From positions 2,232,001 through 2,296,000 of the forward strand of contig OZ244865.1 of NCBI GenBank assembly GCA_965221075.1: DNA of 64,000 nt, read 5' to 3'. Shown here one piece after another: positions 1-10,462 of this stretch. How positions within the stretch are numbered: position 1 is the stretch's first letter; each line of letters opens with the position of its first letter. Source of the stretch: UBA2970 sp965221075 (GTDB lineage Bacteria > Verrucomicrobiota > Verrucomicrobiia > Limisphaerales > AAA164-E04). The notes beneath the pieces were generated by a model that was not told the DNA's origin, made no database searches, and saw only the letters and a list, made by a program, of their open reading frames with translations. The position numbers and the translations under genes were made by a program.

Positions 1-144
1 CACGAAGATCCGGAAGTTGCCGATGTGGGCGTAGTCGTGGACGGTCGGTCCGCAGCAGTAGGCGCTCAGGGGACGGTCCTCCCGATCCGGAGCCGGAAAG
101 GGCTCAAGCTTGCGAGTCAGGGTGTTGTAGAGCAGCAGGCCCAT
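1..144 (-). CDS. cysS: Cysteinyl-tRNA synthetase, N-terminal part (cut by window edge)
   Basis: Class I aminoacyl-tRNA synthetase that charges tRNA-Cys in the cytoplasm. Only the first 48 codons are inside the window, and the frame stays open to base 1. The visible part holds the family's opening (LLLYNTLTRKLEPF), a conserved Cys (a zinc ligand in this family) and the HIGH-type ATP motif in the context GPTVHDYAHIGNFR. The ATG at 144 gives the usual family start. It lies 63 bases downstream of the Rrf2 regulator on the same strand, so the two may be cotranscribed. Confidence 0.93.
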   Translation of the reverse strand, partial: MGLLLYNTLTRKLEPFPAPDREDRPLSAYCCGPTVHDYAHIGNFRIFV

Positions 145-207
145 TCGTGCTTGCCAGTTCCAGTCTTCCGGGGATACGGCCTGGCGGGAAGGTGCGGCAC
201 CGGGCCG

Positions 208-621
208 CTAAATGTAGTACATCTCGGCTGCCGGCCGGCTCCGCTCCATGATGGCCTGGAAGTCGATTCCCGCCGCCGCCCGCTCCATATCGGCCTGAAG
301 CCGGGCCCATTCCTCTCGGAGAGCCGCGGGGCAGCCGTCGTCGGTGGCGATTCCGAAGCAGTCCTCCTCCACGCAGCGGAGCACATCGGCAAGGGTGATC
401 TCCCCGGGATCCCGCGCCAGCGCATACCCCCCTCCCCGGCCCCTGAGGCTGCGCACCAGGCCCCCCTTGCGCAGATCCACCAGGATGCGGGAGAGGAATG
501 CCTGGGGGATCGATTCCTGCTGCGCCAGGGATCTCACCTGCATCGACCGGCCCGGCGGCTCGATGCGGGCCAGGCCTAGGACCGCCCGGGCCGCGTAGTC
601 GCATTTGATCGACAGCCTCAC
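208..621 (-). CDS. Rrf2-family transcriptional regulator
   Basis: 137-aa DNA-binding regulator of the Rrf2 (IscR/CymR/NsrR) family. Residues 1-80 form the winged helix-turn-helix (MRLSIKCDYAARAVLGLA at the start, then SIPQAFLSRILVDLRKGGLV and the GRGGGYALAR wing). The effector segment has Cys88 and Cys97, but not the full three-cysteine IscR cluster pattern, so whether it binds an Fe-S cluster is unclear. It lies directly upstream of cysS; CymR-type members control cysteine metabolism, which makes a link plausible, but this is inference. Length is normal for the family. Confidence 0.88.
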   Translation of the reverse strand: MRLSIKCDYAARAVLGLARIEPPGRSMQVRSLAQQESIPQAFLSRILVDLRKGGLVRSLRGRGGGYALARDPGEITLADVLRCVEEDCFGIATDDGCPAALREEWARLQADMERAAAGIDFQAIMERSRPAAEMYYI

Positions 622-755
622 TCGGGAGGAGAGGATCGCCGGGAATCTCCGCAGGCGTCAACTTTCGCCTCGGCACGGGGGAGCTCCGTCCCATCGGGTT
701 GAATCTTGGCAAAGACCGGGGATCGGTCCAGGATCCGGGCCAGACCGGCCTGTCC

Positions 756-1553
<798 letters not shown>

Positions 1554-2204
1554 CGAGATTCCCTTCGGTTCCCCTGCCCTGCTCTTCGCGCTGCCCGTCC
1601 CCGAAGCACGGCCCGATCCTCCCTGGGAACGGCCGCCATCCGATCATGTCGCTGCGCTGCCTTTGGCGCCGCTCCTGCGACATCGTCCGAAGGAGGCGAG
1701 ACCGATCCGATCCGAGCCCTGCTAGCGGATCCCTGTTCCGCCAGTCCGCCGATGCCGGCCTCCGCCTGGACAGGGATTCCGCTGGAAGCCCTTCGTACCG
1801 CACATTCTGCCAGATCGTCTCCTCTACGGATGTTCCTGGAGGATCGCCCGGCTCTCCGAGACAAGAAACTGGACGATCCCCAGCAGGAGCAATGGAGTCG
1901 CCGAGCAAATCCTGGCGGCCATGCCATCCGGGGAAAACGGCTGCAGGCCCCTCCATCCTGTACGGACACGCCGACTCCGGCAGACGATCCTCCCGCCAAG
2001 GCGAGCAGGCCTAGCCAAACTTGCTGGCGCAATGCAACTGCTCGATCAGCGCGATGATAAGCCCCGTTCCTCGCCGTAGAGATGAGATCGGGCAGTTTCC
2101 ACCGACACTGGACAGGCGGCGCCAACGCTCAAGCTCCGTCCAATCCGCTTCAGGCAGGAGCCACGCATGCGCCTTGAAGAAGCGATTCTCCTGACATAAT
2201 TCGA
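1554..2204. other. Gene-free stretch
   Basis: About 650 bases without a supported gene. Open frames exist on both strands, but their translations are Arg/Pro/Ser-rich and show no recognisable motif. Composition becomes less GC-rich toward the promoter of the next gene. No terminator, tRNA or clear repeat was seen. Confidence 0.5.
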
Positions 2205-2232
2205 TTGACTCGACAGCGGTTGGCGCTATCTG
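2205..2232 (+). promoter_or_regulatory. Candidate sigma70-type promoter of prepilin gene
   Basis: TTGACT at 2205-2210 and TATCTG at 2227-2232, separated by 16 bases. The predicted transcript would start only about 10 bases before the ATG at 2249, leaving a very short leader with no ribosome binding site. Confidence 0.35.
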
Positions 2233-2248
2233 TCGTTCCGTTCTACCT

Positions 2249-3112
<864 letters not shown>

Positions 3113-3134
3113 GAGCTGCCGATCGTCTCGCAGC

Positions 3135-3467
3135 ATGAAGATACAGCTGTCCGCGCTGGCCCTCTGCGCGCTTCTCTGCGCCTGCTCCAGGGATGCGGTG
3201 GAGGCTCCCCAAAAGGGTACGCCGACTCCAGTGCCCCCCCATGTCACGGCCCTGGAGGAGAGCATCGAAGACTCCCTGGCGCAGGGGCACTACATGAAGG
3301 CGGTCGATCTGGCCATTTCCAAGAGCAGGAGCGGGCAGGAATTCGAGAGCCACTTCCGCTACATCTCCAACGATCTGGCAGGAGCGATGGCCTCCGGAGA
3401 TCGGGACGCCATGGCCGCCTACAACAAGCTCAACGCGGCCTGGAGCGGTCGACGGGGAAGCCGGTAG
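3135..3467 (+). CDS. Small lipoprotein, unknown function
   Basis: 110-aa protein with a lipoprotein signal peptide (MKIQLSALALCALLCACS, lipobox LCAC with Cys17 as the likely acylated residue). The mature part is mostly helical and charged, with a TPR-like pattern (EDSLAQGHYMKAVDLAISKSRSG, residues about 47-70). No named family was recognised. It lies 22 bases after the prepilin gene and is probably cotranscribed with it, so it may be an accessory of the same envelope structure; this is inference. Confidence 0.7.
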   Translation: MKIQLSALALCALLCACSRDAVEAPQKGTPTPVPPHVTALEESIEDSLAQGHYMKAVDLAISKSRSGQEFESHFRYISNDLAGAMASGDRDAMAAYNKLNAAWSGRRGSR

Positions 3468-3557
3468 CCCCCCCTTGCAGCCAGACTCGGTTCCCCAAGG
3501 CGGAGGCCGGCATCGCCCGCATCCGGCCTTGGCGACAGGGGCGATCGAAGGGCGGTT

Positions 3558-3575
3558 GCGGGCAGGCATGCCCGC
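3558..3575. terminator. Possible hairpin terminator between convergent genes
   Basis: Perfect 7-bp inverted repeat GCGGGCA/TGCCCGC with a 4-base loop in the gap between the lipoprotein gene and the convergent symporter gene. There is no T-run, so intrinsic termination is doubtful. Confidence 0.3.
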
Positions 3576-3710
3576 CTGGCTCCCAAGCTCGGGCCTGGGG
3601 ATCCGCGGGGAGAAGCTCAGACGGAGCGCGTGCCGTCCGCCAGCCGTCCGATCCACCCACTGTCCCCAGAGCGGCAGGGAATCCCGAAAGGGTTCGGCGA
3701 TGCGCCTCTT

Positions 3711-5783
3711 CTAGAAGAGGGACGCCAGGCCGAGCGCCAGCGCTACGACGCCGAAGCAGGCAGCCCAGGTGGCCAGGAAGCCGAGGATGTCCTTCCAGTC
3801 CGGACGGTTGAATTCCAGGGAGGTCCCGGGAAACAGCTTGGCCTTGTCCCACCGCCGCGGATCGGCCCGGACCTCCTGCATCCGCCTGCGATCCTCCCTC
3901 GGATCGGGATCCACCTCCACTCTCATCTTGGCGTAGTAGACGTCGAGCGCCCTCGGGGTGTTGGGACGGGTCGCCAGGCTGGCCAGGATCATGACCAGGA
4001 AGGGAAGCAGTATCTTGGGAGGAAGCTCCATGGTGCTGAGCATGGAGTCGGTCTGGCCCTGCATGTCCACCCCCAGCAGATCGTAGATCAGGTACACCAG
4101 CTGGAAGCTGCCGCTGCCCCGCAGCGGCTCCTGGTAGTTCCACAGCTCCACCATGCCCCCGTCGCGCTGCTCGCTCCGTAGCCTGGCCATGGCGGCCCCT
4201 TCCTCCCGGGGCTCGACGCCCCCCGACCAGTAGACGGCCTTGCCGCCGGTCCGGATCTCCTCCCGGATCGTCTCTCCGGCCTCCTGGGCGGCGCCGCTGC
4301 GGACGTCGGCGGGGGTCGCCTCCCGCTCCACGCTGCGGACGACCTGGTGAGTCATCACCGCGAATCCGGGATGTTCGCGCAGGCCGGGGACCAGGCCGGG
4401 CAGCAGCCAGGGAAGGACGAAGAAGACCAGGGTGGTGAAGCCGACGGTGATCCAGGCGGCCGCGGTGGTGGCTCTTCGCCAGAACAGGCCGGCCCAGAAG
4501 GGAGCGGCGAAGATCATGGGGACCAGCCAGGTGAGCTGCAGCTGCTGGAAGACGTCCATCATCGACCATGAGAAGAGCACAGCCCCGGCCACCACCACGG
4601 CTCCGGAGCACCGGGCCAGGAATAGGCACCGATCCTCTCCGGCATGCGGGTTGAAGAAGGGGAGGTAGACGTTGCGGACCACCAGGCCGGAGCAGACCAG
4701 CATGTAGCAGTCCACCGAGCTCATCAGGGCCGCCAGGAGGCAGGCCAGCATCAGGCCCCTGAGTCCCGCTGGAAGCAGGTCGCGGGAGGCCACCCCCCAG
4801 GCCCGGTCGGGATCGCCCACCACCTCGGAGTCGCCGGAGTAGAGGACCAGCACGATCAGTGCGGTCAGGGCCCATCCCACGGTGCAGAAGCGCTTGGCCA
4901 GGTTCCCGGCCACCAGGCCGATCCTCGCGCTCGACTCGTTCCGAGCCGATCCCCCTCCAGTGGCGATGAAGTGGGGCATGACCACGATGCCAACCAGGAG
5001 AATCGCCGTCACCGCCGCGATGCGGTGCAGGGGGAACTCGCTGGAAGCGGCCGAGCCGACCAGGGAGAACATGGAGTCGGGCAGCTGCTCCCCGACGATG
5101 GAGAATCCGGAGATCCACCCCTGGGTTGCGGGATCCCCGAACCGCTCCACGACGGCCTGAAGGCCGAAGGGGATCAGCAGGATGGAGAGGACAATGATGC
5201 AGAGGCCCTGGAGGACATCGGTCCAGTAGGCGGCCAGGAGCCCCCCGAAGACTCCGTAGAGGATCACGATCAGGGCCACCAGGGGAACCAGCGCGTACTC
5301 CAGGGGAAACGGCTGTTCGATGCCCGGAAGCGCCAGCGAGTCTCCCAGCAATGGAGCCGCCACCTTGCCGATGGCGGAGAAGAGCATGGAGATGTAGACC
5401 ATGTAGAAGAGCAGGCCGAAGGCGGTGTAGGCCGCTCCCAGATCGCGAGACTCGTAGCGCTCCACGAACCAGTCCCCCAGGGTCAGGTGGCGCATCCGCC
5501 GGTACCAGACCCCGGCGAACCAGTAGAATGGGGTGACGAAGAGCCAGGAGAGGATGCTCCAGATCCCGCTCATCCCGCTGGTGAAGGTGGTCCGGGCGGT
5601 GGCGACCGGATCCGAGGATCCGGTGCCGGCACCGAAGGCGGCGAAGCCCTGGACGAACAGCCCGAAGGAGCGCCCTCCCAGGAGGTAGTCGTCCTGCTTG
5701 CGGATGCGGCCGCTGGCCACCTTGCCCATCCAGAGGATCAGGCCGAAGTAGGCCAGGAGGACCAGGTAGTCCAGGAGGTGCAT
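3711..5783 (-). CDS. Sodium:solute symporter (SSS family)
   Basis: 690-aa inner-membrane Na+-coupled transporter. It has the SSS fold start (MHLLDYLVLLAYFGLILWMG, then the DDYLLGGRSFGLF signature near residues 32-44), the conserved GTGSSDPVATARTTF region, and about 12-14 predicted membrane segments. The large form common in Planctomycetes and Verrucomicrobia is seen here: a hydrophilic segment of about 130 residues (near residues 460-590, HPGFAVMTHQVVRS through RSEQRDGGMVELWNY) before the last helices. The substrate (sugar, organic acid or other) cannot be read from sequence. Its start lies 43 bases past the sodA terminator, so it is transcribed separately from sodA. Confidence 0.88.
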   Translation of the reverse strand: MHLLDYLVLLAYFGLILWMGKVASGRIRKQDDYLLGGRSFGLFVQGFAAFGAGTGSSDPVATARTTFTSGMSGIWSILSWLFVTPFYWFAGVWYRRMRHLTLGDWFVERYESRDLGAAYTAFGLLFYMVYISMLFSAIGKVAAPLLGDSLALPGIEQPFPLEYALVPLVALIVILYGVFGGLLAAYWTDVLQGLCIIVLSILLIPFGLQAVVERFGDPATQGWISGFSIVGEQLPDSMFSLVGSAASSEFPLHRIAAVTAILLVGIVVMPHFIATGGGSARNESSARIGLVAGNLAKRFCTVGWALTALIVLVLYSGDSEVVGDPDRAWGVASRDLLPAGLRGLMLACLLAALMSSVDCYMLVCSGLVVRNVYLPFFNPHAGEDRCLFLARCSGAVVVAGAVLFSWSMMDVFQQLQLTWLVPMIFAAPFWAGLFWRRATTAAAWITVGFTTLVFFVLPWLLPGLVPGLREHPGFAVMTHQVVRSVEREATPADVRSGAAQEAGETIREEIRTGGKAVYWSGGVEPREEGAAMARLRSEQRDGGMVELWNYQEPLRGSGSFQLVYLIYDLLGVDMQGQTDSMLSTMELPPKILLPFLVMILASLATRPNTPRALDVYYAKMRVEVDPDPREDRRRMQEVRADPRRWDKAKLFPGTSLEFNRPDWKDILGFLATWAACFGVVALALGLASLF

Positions 5784-5826
5784 GGGAGATGGGAGGCAGA
5801 CTCTGGGGCCGGGATCCGGGAGCTGG

Positions 5827-5858
5827 AAAAAAGGCCGCTCCGGTCCTGGAGCGGCCTT
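5827..5858 (-). terminator. Rho-independent terminator of sodA
   Basis: 11-bp perfect inverted repeat AAGGCCGCTCC/GGAGCGGCCTT with a 6-base loop. Read on the minus strand it ends in six T residues. It lies 50 bases after the sodA stop codon and before the symporter start. Confidence 0.9.
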
Positions 5859-5907
5859 GAAGCCTCGGGTCCCTGCGGCCGGGCCCGCTTGCCGGGAAGC
5901 GGGCGTC

Positions 5908-6525
5908 CTATCCTGCGGCTTCCGAGTAGTTCCGGGCCACCGCTTCCCAGTCGACGACGTTCCAGAAGGCCTTGAGGTAGTCGGGACGGCGGTTCTGGTA
6001 CTTGAGGTAGTAGGCGTGCTCCCAGACGTCGCAGCCCAGGATCGGGCGTCCGGTCTTCTCGGTCAGGGGGCTGTCCTGGTTGGGGGTGGAGCCCACCGCC
6101 AGCTTCCCGTGGGCGTCGACGTAGAGCCAGGCCCAGCCGCTGCCGAAGCGGGTCAGGCCGGCCGTCTCGAACTGCTGCTGGAAGCCTCCGAAGCTGCCGA
6201 AGGCCGCGTCGATGTCGGCGGCCAGCTGCCCCGAGGGGCTGCCCCCGGCGTTGGCGGCCATCAGTCCCCAGAAGAAGCTGTGGTTGGCGTGGCCGCCCCC
6301 GTTGTTGCGGACCGCGCCCCGGATGGATTCGGGAACCGACTCCAGGCTTCCCAGCAGCTCGCAGATGGACTTTCCGGCCAGGCCGGGATGCCCCTCCAGG
6401 GCCCCGTTCAGCTTGCTGACGTAGGTGGCGTGGTGCTTCCCATGGTGGATCTCCATGGTCCTGGCGTCGATGTGCGGCTCCAGGGCGTCGGTCGGATAGG
6501 GCAGCGCTGGAAGTTCGTGGGCCAT
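5908..6525 (-). CDS. sodA: Superoxide dismutase, Fe/Mn type
   Basis: 205-aa cytoplasmic enzyme that converts superoxide to oxygen and hydrogen peroxide. All four metal ligands are present: His27 (in EIHHGKHHATYV), His82 (NHSFFW), Asp166 and His170 (DVWEHAYYLKYQ). The GGGHANHSFFW and GSGWAWL motifs are typical of the Fe/Mn family. The metal cannot be assigned with certainty. The ATG at 6525 has a good ribosome binding site (AGGAG, 6 bases upstream). A strong terminator follows, so the gene is monocistronic or the last of its unit with hisH, which starts upstream on the same strand. Confidence 0.97.
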   Translation of the reverse strand: MAHELPALPYPTDALEPHIDARTMEIHHGKHHATYVSKLNGALEGHPGLAGKSICELLGSLESVPESIRGAVRNNGGGHANHSFFWGLMAANAGGSPSGQLAADIDAAFGSFGGFQQQFETAGLTRFGSGWAWLYVDAHGKLAVGSTPNQDSPLTEKTGRPILGCDVWEHAYYLKYQNRRPDYLKAFWNVVDWEAVARNYSEAAG

Positions 6526-6607
6526 GTCTTTCTCCTGGTGGTGGTCGGCTATCGGGGGAGGATGCTGGCTCATGGCGGACCGATCCGCAAGCCGTTTGGC
6601 GCCGCCA

Positions 6608-7228
6608 TCACCCGTCCCACTCCACGAAGTTGCGCAGGATGCGAAGTCCCACTTCCTGGCTCTTCTCGGGATGGAACTGGGTGGCGAAGAGGCTCCCCTC
6701 CCAGGCGGAGGCTGCGAAGGGCTCCCCGTAGCGGGCCAGGCAGGCCACCACGCCGGGGTCCTCCGGCCGGGGGTAGTAGCTGTGCACGAAGTAGGCGCGG
6801 CTCCCCTCGGGGATCCCCTGGAAGAGGGGGCAGTCCCTGCGGCGGACATCGAGGACGTTCCAGCCGATCTGGGGCACCTTGATCCCCTGGTCCTCCCGGA
6901 AGCGGACGATGCTCCCCTTCCACAGGCCCAGCCCCTTCCGGGCGCTGGCGAACTCCCGGCTATCCTCGAAGAGGACCTGGTAGCCGACGCAGATGCCCAG
7001 GAACTTCCTCCCCTCCCGGATGTGATCCAGGATGCGCTCCCAGAGGCCCCGCCGGTGCAGCTCGGCGACGCAGTCGTCGAAGGTGCCCACCCCCGGCAGC
7101 ACCATCCCTCCGTAGCCGCCCCCGAAGCCGGAGGCATGGTCCACCACCTCTACCCGCCCGCCTGCCGCCAGCAGCGCCTTGTGCACGCTCCTCAGGTTCC
7201 CGGAACCGTAGTCAAGCAACGCGATCAC
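6608..7228 (-). CDS. hisH: Imidazole glycerol phosphate synthase, glutaminase subunit
   Basis: Class I glutamine amidotransferase subunit that supplies ammonia to HisF in histidine biosynthesis. It has the canonical start IALLDYGSGNLRSVHKAL, the nucleophile elbow GICVGYQVLF with the catalytic Cys, and the His-Glu pair in FHPEKS near the C-terminus. The GTG at 7228 is chosen because it gives the family-typical MIALLDYG start; an upstream TTG at 7240 in the same frame is possible. Length 206 aa is normal. No other his gene is adjacent, so histidine genes are dispersed in this genome. Confidence 0.95.
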   Translation of the reverse strand: MIALLDYGSGNLRSVHKALLAAGGRVEVVDHASGFGGGYGGMVLPGVGTFDDCVAELHRRGLWERILDHIREGRKFLGICVGYQVLFEDSREFASARKGLGLWKGSIVRFREDQGIKVPQIGWNVLDVRRRDCPLFQGIPEGSRAYFVHSYYPRPEDPGVVACLARYGEPFAASAWEGSLFATQFHPEKSQEVGLRILRNFVEWDG

Positions 7229-7345
7229 CAGGACAATCAACAGCAGAAGCCGGGCGGGAAAAAGCCCATTGTGCCCGGTCCCCTCCTGCCAGGCCTCCCC
7301 TTTTGCGGATTGCCAACTCCCCCCCGTTCATCCGATCCTGGCCCC

Positions 7346-8374
7346 ATGACATCGCTGCGGATCTCCTGCCTGGCGGCTCTCTGCCCTGTTCTGGCCCAGG
7401 TCTCCTGGCCGGCCGAGCCCGAGGTGAGGGAGATGAAGGAGGCCGCCCAGGCCTTCCTCGCCTCGCTGGACGAGGATCAGAGAAAGCAGGCCTCCTTCGA
7501 ATTCGGAAGCGACGAGAGGCTCGACTGGCACTTCATCCCCCGCGACCGCAAGGGCCTGCCCATTTCCGGGATGAGGGAGGAGCAGAAGGCGCTGGCCTAC
7601 GCCCTGCTGGCCACCGGGACCAGCCGCCGGGGCCAGATCAAGTCGCTCCAGATCATGAGCCTGGAGAAGATACTCCAAACCATCGAGGGGCCCGGCCGCC
7701 GCTTCTCCCGGGACCCGGCCCTCTACCACCTGAGCGTCTTCGGCGCCCCTTCGCTGGAGGGGACCTGGGGCTGGCGCTTCGAAGGGCACCACCTCTCGCT
7801 CAACTACACGGTGGTCGAGGGGCTGCTGGTCTCCGGCACCCCCTCCTTCTTCGGAACCAACCCGGCCCGGGTGCTCTCGGGCCCGCACAAGGGGCTGCGG
7901 GTGCTGGACCGCGAGGAGGACGTGGCCCGCTCCCTGGTCCGCTCCCTGGACCAGGACCAGCTGGCCAAGGCCCTGGTGGCCGAGGAGGCCCCAAGGGACA
8001 TCCTCACCGGGGCGCAGCGCAGCATCGATCCCCTGGAGCACAAGGGCATCGCCGCCTCCGACCTGCGCCCCGGCCAGAAGCAGGCCCTCAGGCGCCTCGT
8101 CCGGCTCTACCTCTTCCGCAACCGCAGCGAGCTGGCCAGGATGGACCTGGAGCAGATCGAGGCGGCCGGCTTCGACAAGGTCCACTTCGCCTGGATGGGA
8201 AGCCGGAAGCGGGGCGAGGCCCACTACTACAGCGTCCAGGGCCCGACCTTCCTGCTGGAGTACGACAACATCCAGAACGACGCCAACCACGTGCATGCCG
8301 TCTGGAGGGAGTTCGACGGCGACTTCGGGACCGACATGCTCCTGCAGCACTACCGGGAGAGCCACCGTCCCTGA
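7346..8374 (+). CDS. DUF3500 family secreted protein
   Basis: 342-aa protein of the DUF3500 family, of unknown biochemical role. The N-terminus is a cleavable signal peptide (MTSLRISCLAALCPVLAQVSWPA). The mature protein carries family hallmarks: FIPRDRKGLPISGM near residues 69-82, the HLSVFG/WGWRFEGHHLSLNYT block (residues about 130-155), and the C-terminal GPTFLLEYDNIQNDANHVHAVWR motif, read in two halves. The conserved His residues suggest a metal-binding or enzyme site, but no reaction is known to me. The rlmD-like gene begins at or just after its stop codon. Confidence 0.85.
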   Translation: MTSLRISCLAALCPVLAQVSWPAEPEVREMKEAAQAFLASLDEDQRKQASFEFGSDERLDWHFIPRDRKGLPISGMREEQKALAYALLATGTSRRGQIKSLQIMSLEKILQTIEGPGRRFSRDPALYHLSVFGAPSLEGTWGWRFEGHHLSLNYTVVEGLLVSGTPSFFGTNPARVLSGPHKGLRVLDREEDVARSLVRSLDQDQLAKALVAEEAPRDILTGAQRSIDPLEHKGIAASDLRPGQKQALRRLVRLYLFRNRSELARMDLEQIEAAGFDKVHFAWMGSRKRGEAHYYSVQGPTFLLEYDNIQNDANHVHAVWREFDGDFGTDMLLQHYRESHRP

Positions 8375-8385
8375 ACCCGGCCGCG

Positions 8386-9540
8386 TTGAAGGACAGGGAT
8401 CCCGCGGTCGGGGACATCGTCGAGCTGCGCATCGGGGACATCGCCTACGGAGGCGAGGGGGTGGGCCGCCTCGGCGGCCTGGCGGTCTTCGTCCCCTTCG
8501 TCGCCGTGGGGGAGAGGGTGCGCGCCGAGATCCGGGAGCGCCGCTCCCAGCACGCCCGGGCAAGGCTTCTGGAGGTCCTGGAGCCCTCCCCCGATCGGGT
8601 CGAGCCCCCCTGTCCCCTCTTCGCCCGGTGCGGCGGCTGCCAGTACCAGCACCTGCCCTACTCCGTCCAGCTGGAGATCAAGAGCCGGCAGCTCGACCAG
8701 GCCCTGCGCCGGATCGGGGGCTTCCAGGATCCGCCGGTCGCTCCCATCGTCCCCTCCCCCAGGACCCTGGGCTACCGCAACCGAATCCTGGTCCGCAGCG
8801 GCTGGAACAAGCCGGAGGGGCGCATGGCCATCGGCTACCTGGAGCACGAGGGCCGCCGGGTGGTCGATGTCGGGGAGTGCCTCCTGGCCGAGGAGGAGCT
8901 CAACCGGAAGCTGGCCGGGATCCGCCTCGATCCTCCGGAGAGGAGCGGAACCAAGTTCGACCTGCGCCTCATGCCCGAGGAGTGGGATCTTCCCAGGGAC
9001 TCCTTCTTCCAGGTCAACGGATCGATCCTTCCCCGGCTGGTGGAGACGGCCGCCCGGGCCCTGGAGTCCTCCGGAGCGAGCCGCCTGCTGGACGTCTACT
9101 GCGGCATCGGCTTCTTCTGCCTCCAGCTGGCCGGCCGGGTCGAGCGCTTCCTGGGAATAGAGCTCGACAGGAAGGCCATCCGGTCGGCCCGCGAGAACGC
9201 CCTGAGGATGGGCCACCGGCACGGGGAGTTCCTCGCCTCCCCGGCGGAGATCTCGCTGCCCCGCGTTCTCGCCCGCTTCGATCCCCGCAGGACCTGCGTT
9301 ATCCTGGATCCCCCGAGAAAGGGCTGCGATCCCAAGGTGATCGAGGCCCTGATCAGGCATCCTCCCCGGCAGATCCTCTACGTCTCCTGCCATCCGGCCA
9401 CCCTCTGCCGTGACCTGCGCCGGCTTTGCGGGAAGGGACGGTTCGCCCTGGAGGGCGTCGTTCCTCTGGACATGTTCCCCCAGACCGGCCACCTGGAGTC
9501 GGTCAGCGACCTGAGGAGCCGGCAGGCGGAAGACTCCTGA
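8386..9540 (+). CDS. 23S rRNA (uracil-5-)-methyltransferase RumA/RlmD-type (TrmA family)
   Basis: SAM-dependent RNA m5U methyltransferase. An N-terminal TRAM domain (IVELRIGDIAYGGEGVGR) is followed by an Fe-S cluster region (PPCPLFARCGGCQYQHL), a Rossmann methyltransferase domain (LLDVYCGIGFFCLQLA), the DPPRKGCDPKV motif, and the nucleophilic cysteine motif YVSCHPATLCRDLRRL near the C-terminus. No ATG lies near the domain start. TTG at 8386 is proposed because it precedes TRAM; the in-frame CTG at 8371, overlapping the previous stop and spaced about 10 bases from a GGGAGAG, is the alternative. The substrate could be 23S rRNA or another structured RNA. Confidence 0.88.
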   Translation: MKDRDPAVGDIVELRIGDIAYGGEGVGRLGGLAVFVPFVAVGERVRAEIRERRSQHARARLLEVLEPSPDRVEPPCPLFARCGGCQYQHLPYSVQLEIKSRQLDQALRRIGGFQDPPVAPIVPSPRTLGYRNRILVRSGWNKPEGRMAIGYLEHEGRRVVDVGECLLAEEELNRKLAGIRLDPPERSGTKFDLRLMPEEWDLPRDSFFQVNGSILPRLVETAARALESSGASRLLDVYCGIGFFCLQLAGRVERFLGIELDRKAIRSARENALRMGHRHGEFLASPAEISLPRVLARFDPRRTCVILDPPRKGCDPKVIEALIRHPPRQILYVSCHPATLCRDLRRLCGKGRFALEGVVPLDMFPQTGHLESVSDLRSRQAEDS

Positions 9541-10116
9541 GAGGCCCGTCCCTTCCTCCCGCTCTCCCGGCTCGAGGGCCGGCGAGGCGGCCGCCTCCAT
9601 TCCAGAGGCGATGGCCGGGCTTCCGGGCAGGCCGGATTGCGCGCCTGTCTTCCATGGCATCCTGAGGATCCTCCTCCTTGGGCGCCTCCGGATCCGCTGT
9701 TCGCAGCCCCCGCTTGGGAGGATCCCCGATCCGGAGCGGCGGTCCGCAGGAACCCCGCGTGCGTTCGCCGACCGGGACCACGACCACGGCCACGGCAGCA
9801 TCCGTGGCAGGAACCCCGCGTGCGTGCGCCGACCGCCCCGGACGCCCGCTCCGCCTCCTCCACGCAGCCAGCGCTTCCCGCAGGCGGAGGAATTGTCCGG
9901 GCATGGCTCCTCCGCACCGGCTGCCCGCCCGGAAGGGGATCATTTCGGGGCTTTACATCGGGGGGGAGCCTGGGGCAGTGTGCCCCCCGTAACGGCGGCC
10001 ACTGTCCCCATGGAAGTTAGAAAACCGGCTTGCGGAATCGATCCCGGCAGCGGTTTGAGAACCCGAGGTCGGGAACGGTTCCGAGCGGGAGGCGGCCGCA
10101 TGTCCGAGACAGATAG
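9541..10116. other. Gene-free stretch
   Basis: About 575 bases with no gene I can support. It is very GC-rich, contains the 29-base direct repeat listed next, and ends close to the RRM gene. Several small open frames are Arg/Pro-rich and look like composition artefacts. Confidence 0.5.
9746..9835. repeat. Pair of 29-base direct repeats, 61-base period
   Basis: GCAGGAACCCCGCGTGCGT followed by T/G and CGCCGACCG occurs at 9746-9774 and 9807-9835 with a single mismatch. The intervening 32 bases differ. Only two copies were seen, so this is not a CRISPR array. Confidence 0.85.
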
Positions 10117-10401
10117 ATGGAAACCGAGACCCGCCTTTTCGTTGGAAACCTTCCCTTCAGCGTCGCCGAAGACCGCCAGCTCACCGAGATCTTCTCCGAA
10201 TACGGGGAAGTGATCCAGGCCCGGATAATCCTCGACCGGGAGACCGGCCGCTCCCGAGGCTTCGGCTTCGTGACCATGGCCACCAAGGAGGAGGCCGAGC
10301 GGGCGATCAACGCCCTCAACGGAAGCAACTACGAGGGCCGTCCCCTGACCGTCAACATCGCCCGTCCCCGCGAGGAGCGTCCCGGAGGCTACACCCGGTA
10401 G
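10117..10401 (+). CDS. RRM-domain RNA-binding protein
   Basis: 94-aa single RNA recognition motif protein, of the small bacterial glycine-tailed/cyanobacterial Rbp type. RNP2 is LFVGNL (residues 7-12) and RNP1 is RGFGFVTM (residues 47-54), both with the aromatic residues needed for RNA stacking. A short basic tail (REERPGGYTR) follows. Such proteins bind single-stranded RNA and often respond to cold; the role here is not shown by context. It stands alone between a gene-free stretch and the convergent rhomboid gene. Confidence 0.93.
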   Translation: METETRLFVGNLPFSVAEDRQLTEIFSEYGEVIQARIILDRETGRSRGFGFVTMATKEEAERAINALNGSNYEGRPLTVNIARPREERPGGYTR

Positions 10402-10462
10402 GACCCTCCCGCCGCGCGCCGACCCCGCCCTCCCCGGGGCGGCGCTCCCCTTCCCTACTGCC

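Noticed and set aside
9746..9835. CRISPR-like direct repeats
   Set aside because: Only two copies, no further spacing pattern and no cas gene in the window.
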